A stretch of DNA of 64,000 nt from assembly GCF_025685545.1 (NCBI RefSeq), contig NZ_JAGSYC010000019.1:62001-126000 (forward strand), in the 5' to 3' direction. The stretch comes from Granulicella paludicola. GTDB taxonomy: Bacteria; Acidobacteriota; Terriglobia; Terriglobales; Acidobacteriaceae. Positions within the stretch are counted from its first letter, which is position 1; each line of letters opens with the position of its first letter. This document shows, piece after piece, positions 25,556 to 34,215 of this stretch. Position numbers and translations under genes: made by a program. Under the pieces are notes generated by a model. That model was given only the letters and a program-made list of their open reading frames with translations. It did no database searches and had not been told where the DNA came from.

Positions 25556-27853
25556 CTACTCCGCTCCAGTCACCATCGCCTCCGCGTCAGCCTTCACGGA
25601 GCCCTTCAGCGTTGTCGCTACCGGCAGCTGTGCGCCCAGCCGCATCTCCGGATCAGAGGAAATCCTCATGAACCAGTCCTGTGCGCTAAGGCGATTCGGT
25701 TTCTTCTTTCCGCTCGACGGCACGCCCTGAGGAGCGCGAACATGCGAGCCGTCCGGCTCCAGGAGTCGCGCCTTCACGTCGTCACGCAGATATGCCTCCA
25801 GGATCTCATCCCTCAGCCTGCGCTTTGCTGCCTCGTCTGTAACAGGAAAGACTACCTCGCAGCGCTCGTACAGATTGCGCGACATCCAGTCGGCGCTGCC
25901 GCAGTACACCTCTTCCATGCCGCCGTTCGCAAACCAGAAGATGCGGCTGTGCTCCAGAAACCTTCCCACCACGGAGCGCACCCGAATCCGTTCGCTTAGC
26001 CCCTTCACGCCTGGTCGCAGCGCGCACATACCCCGCACGATAAGGTCGATATCAACGCCAGCCTGGGAGGCCGTGTAGAGAGCTTCGATCGTCGGCTCAT
26101 CCAGCAAGCCGTTCACCTTCGCGATAATCCGTGCCTTCTGACCCTTACGAGCATGTTCCGTCTCGCGCGCGATCAGTCGCAGCATATCTTTTGCAAGAGT
26201 TACAGGAGCCACCAGCAGTGGCCGATACGCCTCGCTGCCCGCCTCCCACTCTGCCGTCAAATAGCGGAATACCTTCAGCACGGCCTCGGTCAGTTCCGTA
26301 CGCGCAGTCAGCAGGCTGATGTCGGTGTAGAACCGCGACGTCACCGGGTTGTAATTGCCTGTGCCCAGGTGTGCGTAGCTTCGCACGACACCATCGGAGT
26401 CGCGCCGCACAATCAACGCCAGCTTGCAGTGCGTTTTGTAGCCATAGATACCATGAAACACCTGCACACCAGCATCTTCCAGCTCACGCGACCAGCGAAT
26501 GTTTGAAGACTCATCGAAACGCGCCATCAACTCGACGACGACGGTCACGTCCTTGCTCTGCGCACCCTCACGCAACGCGCTGAAGATCGTCGAATCCGCA
26601 CTCGTCCGGTACAGCGTCTGCTTGATCGAGATCACGGCCGGATCGCTCGCACCGGCCTCGATGAACTCCTCAACCGTGTTGTAGCTGTCGTACGGATGGT
26701 GCAGCAGAATGTCGCCCTTGCGCAGCTCCGCAAAGATGTTGCGGCTTTGTTCCAGCTTCAACCTGCGGCCATGGAACTCGGGAAACTTCAGCGTCTCTTG
26801 CTTCACTGCGCCGTACAGCGAAAATAACCGCGACAGACTTACTGGTGCCGTCGTTGGGAACACCTGCCAGGCGTCCAGCTCGAAGTTGCTGCGGAGCCGC
26901 TCGACGATCTCCTCGCTTGCGCCGTCTTCGATCTCCATCCTTACCGCATCGCCCTTGCGGCGGTTGTGCAATTCCCCCGCCACGCTCTCCAGCAGTGAGC
27001 GGCTCTCTTCTTCCTGCATGTAGAGATTGCTGTTCCGCGTCACACGGAAGGTTGCACGGTCCAGAATGTTATAGCCGCGAAACATGCTTTCGAGGTGCGC
27101 TTCGATCAGATCCTCCAACCGCAGAAAACCGTGGCGCCCATCGCGCTCTGGCAAAGCGATCAGCGTTGGCAGCGCCCGCGGGATCGTCACGACGCCGATC
27201 ACCTTCGGATTGCTGCCGCCTTTCGAGCCAGCCTTCGTCCGTCGTTTATGACGCAGCAACAGCGCAAGGCACAACGCCTTATTCAGCACCCGCGGAAACG
27301 GATGTGCCGGGTCCAGCGTCACCGGCGTCAGAAGCGGATCAATCTCCTCATGAAAGTACCGCGCAGCAAAGGTGCGATCCGCCTCACGCAACTGCTTCCA
27401 TTGCACGATCTTGATCCCCGCTGCGCTCAGCGCCGGGCTGACCTTCTTGTTCCAGCACTCGTCCTGCTCCTTCGAGAACCCATGAAGCAGCCCTTGAAGC
27501 TTTTCCAGCCGCTCGTCCTGCGTCAACCCGCCCTCGTCCGGTGACTGCGGCAGGCCCAGATTCTCTTCCATCTTCTGCAAAATGCCAGCGACACGAATTT
27601 CGATGAACTCATCCAGGTTGCTCGCCGTGATCGCGAGGAACTTCACGCGCTCCAGCAGTGGATTGGTCGCATCCTCGGCCTCCTGCAGCACCCGGCGGTT
27701 GAACTGCATCCAGCTCTCGTCGCGATTGATGAACCGCCCACCCGGTAGGTTCTTGGCAGATTTGCCTCTTGCCGCAACGCTGCGCGTAGAAATAGCTGCT
27801 GGCTTGGCGGCGATAGCCTTGCTGGTCTTTGGAGTCGTCTTCTTCGTCGTCAT
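25556..27853 (-). CDS. ppk1: Polyphosphate kinase 1
   Basis: This 765-aa enzyme makes inorganic polyphosphate from ATP reversibly. After a Lys/Ala/Thr-rich N-terminal extension of about 40 residues come the family landmarks: RFINRDESWMQFNRRVL, HHPYDSYNTVEEFIEAGA, AVISIKQTLYRT, and the phospholipase-D-like histidine region YAHLGTGNYNP. The extension is probably disordered. The gene is alone, with 187 bp to pdxS downstream and a small secreted-protein gene divergent upstream. It is of normal length apart from the N-terminus. Confidence 0.95.
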   Translation of the reverse strand: MTTKKTTPKTSKAIAAKPAAISTRSVAARGKSAKNLPGGRFINRDESWMQFNRRVLQEAEDATNPLLERVKFLAITASNLDEFIEIRVAGILQKMEENLGLPQSPDEGGLTQDERLEKLQGLLHGFSKEQDECWNKKVSPALSAAGIKIVQWKQLREADRTFAARYFHEEIDPLLTPVTLDPAHPFPRVLNKALCLALLLRHKRRTKAGSKGGSNPKVIGVVTIPRALPTLIALPERDGRHGFLRLEDLIEAHLESMFRGYNILDRATFRVTRNSNLYMQEEESRSLLESVAGELHNRRKGDAVRMEIEDGASEEIVERLRSNFELDAWQVFPTTAPVSLSRLFSLYGAVKQETLKFPEFHGRRLKLEQSRNIFAELRKGDILLHHPYDSYNTVEEFIEAGASDPAVISIKQTLYRTSADSTIFSALREGAQSKDVTVVVELMARFDESSNIRWSRELEDAGVQVFHGIYGYKTHCKLALIVRRDSDGVVRSYAHLGTGNYNPVTSRFYTDISLLTARTELTEAVLKVFRYLTAEWEAGSEAYRPLLVAPVTLAKDMLRLIARETEHARKGQKARIIAKVNGLLDEPTIEALYTASQAGVDIDLIVRGMCALRPGVKGLSERIRVRSVVGRFLEHSRIFWFANGGMEEVYCGSADWMSRNLYERCEVVFPVTDEAAKRRLRDEILEAYLRDDVKARLLEPDGSHVRAPQGVPSSGKKKPNRLSAQDWFMRISSDPEMRLGAQLPVATTLKGSVKADAEAMVTGAE

Positions 27854-28047
27854 GTCTTTCGTTGTCCGGTCCTGAATCTCTTTTTAAGCTGCACCGAATC
27901 TACCCCAGCTCATGTCAAAGGAGTGTGACTGTCAGGCTACAACTTACAGCAATCGTAGACAGGAGCCGCCGCATGGAACAGCTGCAACCTATCTGCAAGG
28001 GAAGCATCTAAGTTAGTAACGCTACATGCAGTTACAAGGAGAGATCG

Positions 28048-28380
28048 ATGTTCCAGCTCAAACTTCCAGCACTCGCACTCGCAACCGCCTTCGTTGTCAG
28101 CGCAGCCTCGCTCCACGCGCAGATCGGTCAGGATCTGAAGAATGCTGGGCACGATACCGCCGATGCGACCAAGACTGCAGCCCACAAGACCGCCAACGGA
28201 ACCAAGAAGGTCTACCACAAGACCGCGCATGGTACGAAGACTGCTGCAAAGGATACCGGCCACGCCACCAAGGTAACCGCTGGCAAGACCGCATACAACA
28301 CGCGCAAGGTAGGCGATAAGGTTGCCGACAAGCCGACCCCGCCGAAGAGCGAAGATCCGCACTACAGCAACCCTCACTAA
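28048..28380 (+). CDS. Small secreted Lys/Ala/Thr-repeat protein
   Basis: This 110-aa protein has a clean signal peptide (cleavage near SLHAQ) and a mature part built from repeats of the type KTAxGTKK, with HKTANGTKK, HKTAHGTKT, GHATKVTAGKTAYNTRK in a row. The mature protein is very basic and rich in Lys, Ala, Thr, Gly and His, a composition like histone-H1-type or cell-wall-binding repeats. No catalytic motif is seen. A strong ribosome site (AAGGAGAG) precedes the ATG and a strong terminator follows the stop, so it is a complete monocistronic gene. I know no function for it; binding of anionic polymers outside the cytoplasm is a guess. Confidence 0.7.
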   Translation: MFQLKLPALALATAFVVSAASLHAQIGQDLKNAGHDTADATKTAAHKTANGTKKVYHKTAHGTKTAAKDTGHATKVTAGKTAYNTRKVGDKVADKPTPPKSEDPHYSNPH

Positions 28381-28396
28381 ATCCAGCGTCTCAAGG

Positions 28397-28437
28397 CCCC
28401 CACCTGTGCTGCACTAGCACACGGGTGGGGGTTTTGT
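28397..28437 (+). terminator. Intrinsic terminator of the secreted repeat-protein gene
   Basis: CCCCCACC (28397-28404) pairs with GGTGGGGG (28424-28431), with extra pairing inside, and is followed by TTTTGTT. It ends at the stop of the convergent ctaA gene and may also limit readthrough on that strand. Confidence 0.85.
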
Positions 28438-29381
28438 TAGGCGGGAACTCTGCTATCTACTCTGATCGATACCCCCCGCCGTCTGCCGAGAAACACGCTG
28501 GAGCACGCCGCCACCAGCGCGATCCAATAAAGATCTGCTCCCAGTAGATGCAGCACCTGCATCCAGGTCGGGGCCAGCAACAACACATCCGCCGCGCCCA
28601 GCACAATCTGTGCCACGATAAGCGCCAGCACCCAGTGCCCAATCTTTGATCGCAGGTTCAGGCTCAGCCAGATCGCGCACCCCAGAGCCACAGCGGCTGC
28701 CGCCGGATGCATCCATCGCATCCTAATTAGTAGGGGAGCGTGGGCGGCGAAGTCCGCCAGGAGAGCACTCTGCAGGTCGGGAGAAGGGAAAAGTGTGTCC
28801 GCCAGCGCCGCTACCGCTCCAGTAGCTCCTACAAACAGTGTGCAAAACAGTGCAGTCCACGCAACCGCTCTGGAGCGCGCGTCCAGCATCACGATCTCTC
28901 CGTCGCGCAGCCACCACCATGAGAGCGTCATCGCTGCCAGTAGTAGGAGGGTGTTCGAGAAATGAATGCCCTGAACGACGACACGCATCGTCGATGTGTT
29001 GCCCTCGACGTAGCCACCTTTAACCAGAACCGCCCCTAGCAGGGCCTCGGTCAACAACAGGATGCCCGTCCAGGTAACGGCCTTCCGACTTCGGTGACCA
29101 ACCGGCCGGGCCAGGTACGTCCAGCCGACCAGCGCCACCACCAGCCAGGTAATCACGCCGCTCATCGACCGGTGGGCGTATTCGATCACGGTTGCAAGTC
29201 GCGGATGATGCGGGAAGAAGTCTCCATTGCACAGCGGCCAATGGTTGCCGCATCCGTTGCCTGAGCCAGTCGCGCGTACCACCGCGCCCTGGAGAATTAC
29301 CAGAACCATAAAAGCTACGACGCAGGCGGCGAAACCGCCGATCCCGCGCCCCCGCCTTAACCACGTCACAATCGAAGCCAT
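28437..29381 (-). CDS. ctaA: Haem A synthase (COX15/CtaA family)
   Basis: This 314-aa membrane protein with about eight helices oxidises haem O to haem A for aa3 oxidases. Diagnostic parts are LVILQGAVVRATGSGNGCGNHWPLCNG near the N-terminus (haem-ligand and cysteine loop, residues about 28-52), the haem-binding HRSMSG (about 70-75), QGIHFSNTLLLLA and the later MRWMHPAAAAVAL. It supplies the cofactor needed by the cytochrome c oxidase encoded at 19.4-22.8 kb. It is convergent with the secreted repeat-protein gene, sharing the terminator region. Confidence 0.88.
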   Translation of the reverse strand: MASIVTWLRRGRGIGGFAACVVAFMVLVILQGAVVRATGSGNGCGNHWPLCNGDFFPHHPRLATVIEYAHRSMSGVITWLVVALVGWTYLARPVGHRSRKAVTWTGILLLTEALLGAVLVKGGYVEGNTSTMRVVVQGIHFSNTLLLLAAMTLSWWWLRDGEIVMLDARSRAVAWTALFCTLFVGATGAVAALADTLFPSPDLQSALLADFAAHAPLLIRMRWMHPAAAAVALGCAIWLSLNLRSKIGHWVLALIVAQIVLGAADVLLLAPTWMQVLHLLGADLYWIALVAACSSVFLGRRRGVSIRVDSRVPA

Positions 29382-29454
29382 GGCTTCGATTGTATTCCCG
29401 CATGAGGCCCTGCTTTTGTGTCCGCGATCACGTTCCCGCGTCGAAAACCGGCCA

Positions 29455-30303
29455 TCAACCCAGTTGCTTGGCGCGCTCCGTAGCTCGCTTTACCGCTTTG
29501 ATCAGCGTTACACGCAGGCCGCCTTCTTCGAGCTCGAGGATGCCATCGACCGTGCATCCCGCAGGCGTAGTCACTTCGTCCTTCAGTAGCGCTGGATGCG
29601 ATCCCGTCTCCAGCACCATCTTCGCCGCGCCATAAGTCGTCTGCGCAGCCAGCAGCGTTGCTACATCACGCGGCAGCCCGACGTTCACACCGGCTTCCGC
29701 CAGGGCCTCGATGATGATGTAGATAAACGCCGGTCCAGAGCCCGAAAGCCCCGTCACTGCATCCATATGCTTCTCGTCGACGACGACCGCGCGCCCTACC
29801 GTCTCGAAGATCCTCTGTGCCAGCGTCATCTGCTCGTCGGTCACATGCGCTCCGCGACAGAGCGCGGTCGCTCCTGCACCGACCTTCGCGGGCGTGTTCG
29901 GCATGGAGCGCACAACGCAAGCTTTCGCCCCGGCGGCCTCTTCCAGCGCACTGATCTTCACGCCTGCCGCCAGCGAGATCAGCAACGCTCCCGGCTTCAG
30001 CGCTCCCGCGATATGGCGCACCACGTCGCCCATCTGCTGTGGCTTCACGCCCAGCAGCACGACGTCTGCGCCGGTCACTGCAGCAAGGTTGTCAGTGGTC
30101 ACTGTCACGCCGTATTGAAGGCTCAGTGCTTTGGCCCGACCTTCGTGCGCGACGGTCGCCACAATCTGCTCAGGGGCAAACAGGCCGCTATCCAGGAATG
30201 CCTGCAGCAGAATGCCGCCCATCTTGCCTGCGCCCAGCACTGCCACCCGCAAACTTGCGGGGGCCGCCTCTACTACTACTCGCGTCTCAGTCGTCAAACT
30301 CAT
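29455..30303 (-). CDS. proC: Pyrroline-5-carboxylate reductase
   Basis: This 282-aa enzyme makes proline from pyrroline-5-carboxylate with NAD(P)H. It starts with a 17-residue polar tail, then the Rossmann motif VLGAGKMGGILL. Other landmarks are VVLLGVKPQQM, SLAAGV, RSMPNTPA, and the C-terminal signature GLSGSGPAFIYIIIEALAEAG through TSPGGTT-like VTTPAGCTVDGI. The gene lies 73 bp downstream of the sigma-54-activator-like gene on the same strand and may be co-transcribed with it. Confidence 0.93.
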   Translation of the reverse strand: MSLTTETRVVVEAAPASLRVAVLGAGKMGGILLQAFLDSGLFAPEQIVATVAHEGRAKALSLQYGVTVTTDNLAAVTGADVVLLGVKPQQMGDVVRHIAGALKPGALLISLAAGVKISALEEAAGAKACVVRSMPNTPAKVGAGATALCRGAHVTDEQMTLAQRIFETVGRAVVVDEKHMDAVTGLSGSGPAFIYIIIEALAEAGVNVGLPRDVATLLAAQTTYGAAKMVLETGSHPALLKDEVTTPAGCTVDGILELEEGGLRVTLIKAVKRATERAKQLG

Positions 30304-30376
30304 CCCTCGAAGGTATCAAACAAAGCCTTCGCCGGTAGGGTTGGCTTCAGGGAAGCGCAACACGGTGCTCGCCAGC

Positions 30377-31351
30377 TTATCCCGCCATCAAGAGATCCAT
30401 ACACTCGCCCGCGTCCAGCATGCGGTACAGCGTAGACCGACTGATTCCCAACACCTCCGCGGCCTTCAACTTGTTCCCGTTGCACGCCAGCAGCACGGCC
30501 CGCACGTGTTCCTGTACCACGCGGTCCAGCCGAACCAGGCGGGTGTCTGCGGTAACAACCTCCTGCGAGCGCCCTCCGGCTTCCACCGCCGCCAGCATAT
30601 CCGCAGCGGACAGCATCGTGCCGGCTCGGTGTTCCATCAGCCACTCGAGAGCTGCGTACATCTGAGGCAGGTTTCCCGGCCAGGCAAACTGTCGTGCGGC
30701 TTCCAGAAACTCATCGGAGATCGTCACTGGGAGAGAACGTACTTCCTGCGTCGCCTGCGCCAGTCGATGCTGCTGGAGGCGACAGTGAAGCAGCATGGGA
30801 ATATCCGACGCGCGCTCCCGCAGGGTCGGCAACGCCATGCGCAGAGAGCCCAAGCTTCCCGCCAACTCCGGCAAAAAGAAGCCGGCGCTGATATAGGGCT
30901 TCAAGCCGCGCCCTGTAAAAGCCACAATCCGCGGCGATTGTCCAACCTGCATTCGCAGCGTGCGCAACAACCCTTCCTGCGCCGCGCGCGACAGTCGCTC
31001 GGCCTCGGGCAGATAAATCAGACCTTCCTTGGCCGCTTCCGTGCCGCGTCCGGCAAAGCGAGTCTCCGCGTCCGGCGCGTCCAGCTCTACGAACTTCAGA
31101 TCCTGTAGCGGAGACATGTGGTGCAGCATCTTCGCCACGGCGTCCTCGCCGCAGCCTCGTTCGCCGGTGAGCGAGAGGCATCGGAAGTACGGCGCGACCC
31201 GGCGGACATGCGCCCGCATCTGCATACTTGCCGGACTGTCGCCGAGTAGAGAGGAGGCGCTTGGATCGAGCTCCGCAGCCCTTGGACTTAGTGCCGGTCG
31301 CATCGAGCCGAACGGCGCAGCAAACTTCAGGATTTGATCATCATGGCCCAT
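30377..31351 (-). CDS. Degenerate sigma-54-activator-like regulator with Fis-type HTH
   Basis: This 324-aa protein has the layout of a bacterial enhancer-binding protein: an AAA+ core (about residues 35-230) and a C-terminal Fis-type HTH (GNKLKAAEVLGISRSTLYRML). The core is decayed. Walker A reads GERGCGED (63-70) with Glu instead of Lys, Walker B reads LIYLPEAE (111-118) with Pro instead of Asp, and no GAFTGA loop is present. The sensor/arginine-finger segment LRERASDIP (178-185) is kept. It therefore probably neither hydrolyses ATP nor contacts sigma-54, and may act as a plain DNA-binding regulator. No receiver domain is present. It precedes proC. Confidence 0.8.
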   Translation of the reverse strand: MGHDDQILKFAAPFGSMRPALSPRAAELDPSASSLLGDSPASMQMRAHVRRVAPYFRCLSLTGERGCGEDAVAKMLHHMSPLQDLKFVELDAPDAETRFAGRGTEAAKEGLIYLPEAERLSRAAQEGLLRTLRMQVGQSPRIVAFTGRGLKPYISAGFFLPELAGSLGSLRMALPTLRERASDIPMLLHCRLQQHRLAQATQEVRSLPVTISDEFLEAARQFAWPGNLPQMYAALEWLMEHRAGTMLSAADMLAAVEAGGRSQEVVTADTRLVRLDRVVQEHVRAVLLACNGNKLKAAEVLGISRSTLYRMLDAGECMDLLMAG

Positions 31352-31420
31352 ACTGAGCTCTCTATCGGCTCATCCGCCCGCGGCGTTCACCTGTCCCAAA
31401 GCGCAACACGTACACGCGAA

Positions 31421-31446
31421 GAGGCCCGGCGATTTCGCCGGGCCTC
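31421..31446 (-). terminator. Hairpin after the bacilliredoxin gene
   Basis: GAGGCCCGGC and GCCGGGCCTC form perfect 10-bp arms around GATTTC, 24 bp beyond the bacilliredoxin stop. The stem is strong and GC-rich, but no good T-run follows on the minus strand, so termination may be partial. Confidence 0.55.
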
Positions 31447-31469
31447 TCTGCGTATCGTTCTTGTGTTTC

Positions 31470-31895
31470 TTAGGCGGAAGCCTTTGCGCAGTAGGTGTCG
31501 AAGGCGCGCGTCAGTTCGCTGGCAATCGCGGGTGCTGTCGAGCTCTCGATCGCCGAGCGCTGCATCAGGTACACAAGCTGGCCGTCGCGGAAGAGCGCGA
31601 TCGACGGGCTTGTGGGCGGATGTCCCTGGAACATGCTGCGAGCGCGGTCGGTTGCTTCGCGGTCCTGTCCGGCGAACACCGTGATTGCGGTATCGGGCTT
31701 GGTCGCTCCCTGCAGAGCCAGACGAACGCCGGGGCGCATCTTGCCAGCTGCGCAGCCACAGATCGAGTTCACTACGACCATCGCTGTTCCGGGCTTTGCG
31801 AGCGCGGCATCGACAGCTTCGGATGTGCGGGCTTCTTCGATGCCTGCTTTGGTCAACTCTTCACGCATCGGGATAATCATCAACTCTGGGTACAT
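31470..31895 (-). CDS. Bacilliredoxin (BrxA/BrxB, YphP/YqiW family)
   Basis: This 141-aa thioredoxin-fold protein removes bacillithiol from S-bacillithiolated proteins in bacteria that make bacillithiol. The active site is CGC (Cys46-Gly-Cys48) in NSICGCAAGKMRPG, as in the family, followed by FAGQDREATDRAR and a PSIALFRDGQLV strand. GAGGAG before the ATG at 31895 decides the start over a frame 15 bp longer. A good promoter is visible upstream. Bacillithiol use is known in some Acidobacteria relatives only by genome inference, so the thiol partner here is inferred from the family. Confidence 0.9.
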   Translation of the reverse strand: MYPELMIIPMREELTKAGIEEARTSEAVDAALAKPGTAMVVVNSICGCAAGKMRPGVRLALQGATKPDTAITVFAGQDREATDRARSMFQGHPPTSPSIALFRDGQLVYLMQRSAIESSTAPAIASELTRAFDTYCAKASA

Positions 31896-32317
31896 TTTGT
31901 CTCTCCTCAACTATTGGTCGTTAGCGAACCTGACTGTTTGATTGTACGTTTTATCAGAGGATGCGACAAACTTCGATGGTCGTCGAAGCGTTTGAGTGGC
32001 ATTGAGGTGGATACCCCCGCCCCCCATACCTCAGGTCCTAAAGTCTTCAAGACAGGGACGTTGAGGGACGTTCTTGGCGGGCTAAGTCCAGACAAGGAGA
32101 ACGCGGCTTGTGCGCTCGATCCCTTTGTGTTTTCAACCCTATCTCTATTATAGTCAGCCGGAACTGAGAAGATACAAATACTTTTAAGAGAGAAAACCCT
32201 TGTGGATGTTGACGATTGTGGCTTGCGGAGGCTGATGGGGGCTTGACAGCATTCGAGGGTACGCAGGGACGGTGGCAACGCTGATACTCACCGAAGGCAC
32301 GTATATCCTTGACCACG
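31896..32317. other. Intergenic region between bacilliredoxin gene and murB
   Basis: This 422-bp stretch has no gene I can support. It holds the bacilliredoxin promoter and its adjacent inverted repeat, then a C-rich tract (ACCCCCGCCCCCCATACC, around 32011-32029) and AT-richer sequence towards murB. A minus-strand frame of 123 codons spans it but has no ribosome site and a composition unlike a protein. The C-rich tract resembles intergenic elements I recall from related Acidobacteria. Confidence 0.4.
31941..31969 (-). promoter_or_regulatory. Promoter of the bacilliredoxin gene
   Basis: On the minus strand TTGTCG (31964-31969) and TACAAT (31941-31946) are separated by 17 bp, a close fit to the housekeeping consensus. 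Transcription would begin near 31934, leaving a leader of about 39 nt. An inverted repeat CTTCGA-N6-TCGAAG (31971-31988) abuts the -35 box and may be an activator or repressor site. Confidence 0.6.
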
Positions 32318-33352
32318 ATGCTTACTGTGCTTGAAAACCAGCCGCTTGCGCCGCTGACGACCTTTGGGATTGGCGGGGCCGCCCGGTATTTTGCGGCGGC
32401 CCGGAGCGAGAGTGATGTAACGGAGGCTGTGGCGTGGGCGAAGGAGCGGGGACTGCCGCTGTTTGTGCTGGGTGGCGGGAGCAATCTCCTGGTGAGCGAT
32501 GGGGGTTTTCCGGGGCTGGTGCTGCATATCGATATTCGCGGCGTTGCGCAGGACAAACCGTGGAGCCCGGATTTTTGTGTCGGTGCCGGAGAGGTGTGGG
32601 ACACCTTTGTCGATGCAGCAATCGAGGCGAACTGTGCGGGGATCGAGTGCCTGGCAGGGATTCCCGGCCGTGTCGGTGGCACGCCGGTACAGAATGTGGG
32701 TGCTTATGGGCAGGAGGTCTCCGAGACGATCCGGCAGGTGCGGGTCTTCGACACGCAGACTTTGGAGTTTCTGTGGCTGAGTAAGGAAGATTGCCGGTTC
32801 CGTTACCGCGAGAGCATCTTCAACACGACCGAGCGTGGGCGCTATATTGTGACTGCCGTGGTCTTTCTGCTGCACTATGGCGCGCCGACGCTTGCGTACG
32901 TTGAGCTTGCGAAGCGGTTCGAGGGGCGAAAGCCAAGTCTGCGCGAAGTTGCCGAGACCGTGCGGGAGATCCGGCGTGGGAAGGGGATGCTACTGGTGGA
33001 GGGTGATTCCGATTGTCGGAGCGCGGGGTCGTTCTTCAAGAACCCGATTGTGCCGATCGAGATGGTGCCTCGTGTTGCGGGTGCAGTTGGCGTCGCCGCC
33101 GAAGCGGTTCCGCAGTGGCTGGCCGGAAGCGGCAAGGTCAAGCTGCCTGCGGCGTGGCTGCTGGAGAAAGCTGGATTCACTAAGGGGTTCGGTGAAGGGG
33201 CGGCGGGGATTTCCTCACGGCATACGCTGGCGCTGATCAATCGGGGTGGGGCCACGTTTGCGGATGTGGAGCGACTGCAGAATGAGATTATCGCCACAGT
33301 GCGGGAGAGGTTCGGGATCACGCTGGAGCGGGAGCCTGTGCTGGTGGGGTGA
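32318..33352 (+). CDS. murB: UDP-N-acetylenolpyruvoylglucosamine reductase
   Basis: This 344-aa FAD enzyme reduces UDP-GlcNAc-enolpyruvate to UDP-MurNAc in peptidoglycan synthesis. The N-terminus APLTTFGIGG is the family's start; the FAD-binding VLGGGSNLLVSD and GIPGRVGGTPVQNVGAYGQEV segments follow. The catalytic serine sits in RSAGSFFKNP, and YRESIF carries the conserved Arg-Tyr/Arg region. The long type I form with the Tyr-loop (QNVGAYGQE) is indicated. I use the ATG at 32318 rather than an in-frame TTG 9 bp upstream; neither has a strong ribosome site. Confidence 0.92.
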   Translation: MLTVLENQPLAPLTTFGIGGAARYFAAARSESDVTEAVAWAKERGLPLFVLGGGSNLLVSDGGFPGLVLHIDIRGVAQDKPWSPDFCVGAGEVWDTFVDAAIEANCAGIECLAGIPGRVGGTPVQNVGAYGQEVSETIRQVRVFDTQTLEFLWLSKEDCRFRYRESIFNTTERGRYIVTAVVFLLHYGAPTLAYVELAKRFEGRKPSLREVAETVREIRRGKGMLLVEGDSDCRSAGSFFKNPIVPIEMVPRVAGAVGVAAEAVPQWLAGSGKVKLPAAWLLEKAGFTKGFGEGAAGISSRHTLALINRGGATFADVERLQNEIIATVRERFGITLEREPVLVG

Positions 33353-33418
33353 CCTCCTGCGCGGTCAAACAGTCGAACTCGCGGGCAGGAATCGTCGAGC
33401 CTCTGTGATGCTATTGGC

Positions 33419-33486
33419 ATCCTCGGGGTCCTTCGGCTGCGGTTGGCGCAAAGTGCGCCCCAACCTTCGCTCAGGATGACGGTTTT
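33419..33486. repeat. Dispersed intergenic repeat (CCTTCGGCTGCG...CGCTCAGGATGACGG type)
   Basis: The sequence CCTCGGGGTCCTTCGGCTGCG, an inner inverted repeat GGTTGG...CCAACC, then CGCTCAGGATGACGG lies between murB and modC. The outer parts match a short motif common in intergenic DNA of soil bacteria. A related but shorter copy in the opposite orientation, CCTGAGCGCAGTCGAAGGA, lies at 52381-52399. The element is palindromic enough to form a hairpin and may serve as a terminator for the flanking convergent genes. Confidence 0.55.
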
Positions 33487-33516
33487 TGAGGGATTGGTTT
33501 CAGGGGCAGTTACAGA

Positions 33517-34215
33517 CTAGGCTTCGAATCCGAGCACACGGCGCATGCGGGCGCACTCTTCGGCCAGGACCAAGCGAGCGGTTCCGCGTCCGGTGATGCG
33601 GCCTGCTTCCATGCGCACTACGTCGGCGTCGAGGAGGAGAGCTTCTTCTACGTCGTGGGTAACGGAGAGGACGGGAACACCTTCGGCTTCTGCGCGCTCC
33701 TGCATGCGGAGCAGGAGGTCGTCGCGCATGCGGCGGTCGACGCCGGTAAAGGGCTCGTCAAGCAGGAGGAGACGGGCGTTGGGGACGGCGAAGGCGCGGG
33801 CGAGGCTGACGCGCTGCTTTTCGCCGCCAGAGATGCCGCGCACGGACCGAGTTCGCATCGCACCCAGCACGAAGAGGGCGAGGGCCGCATCGACTGCGGT
33901 GTTCGATGCAGCTGCAAATCCAACATTTTCCTGAACGGAAAGGTGAGTGAATACGGCTGCTCCCTGCGGGGCATAGGCAATTTTCCGCCGATGCACTGGA
34001 GTCTTCGTGAGATCGACCCAGCCGTCGCCCTCGCTCCGTTGGAAGCTCACATCAAGCTCCGGCAGCAGCCCACAAGCCGCGCGCAGGACAGAACTCTTTC
34101 CGCTGCCTGAGGGGCCGAAGAGAACCGTCCACGGCGCACTCAGCTCCAATGCGACCTCCAGCCGCACGGCTCCTCGCGATCCCGCCACCCGCAGTTGATG
34201 ATGAACGTCAGCCAA
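33517..34215 (-). CDS. modC: Molybdate ABC transporter ATP-binding protein
   Basis: This 232-aa ABC ATPase powers molybdate import. It has Walker A GPSGSGKSS, the Q-loop region YAPQGAAVF, the signature ISGGEKQRVSLARA, Walker B LLLLDEPF and the switch His in VTHDVEEA. The start is a TTG at 34215 with GAAGGAG 5 bp upstream, overlapping the modB stop by 8 bp. The C-terminal molybdate-binding MOP domain of the E. coli ModC is absent, so the protein is short. It follows modB and modA on the same strand. Confidence 0.88.
   Translation of the reverse strand: MADVHHQLRVAGSRGAVRLEVALELSAPWTVLFGPSGSGKSSVLRAACGLLPELDVSFQRSEGDGWVDLTKTPVHRRKIAYAPQGAAVFTHLSVQENVGFAAASNTAVDAALALFVLGAMRTRSVRGISGGEKQRVSLARAFAVPNARLLLLDEPFTGVDRRMRDDLLLRMQERAEAEGVPVLSVTHDVEEALLLDADVVRMEAGRITGRGTARLVLAEECARMRRVLGFEA

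Noticed and set aside
31907-32278. Minus-strand frame of 123 codons upstream of the bacilliredoxin gene
   Set aside because: It contains that gene's promoter, has no ribosome site, and a composition unlike a real protein.
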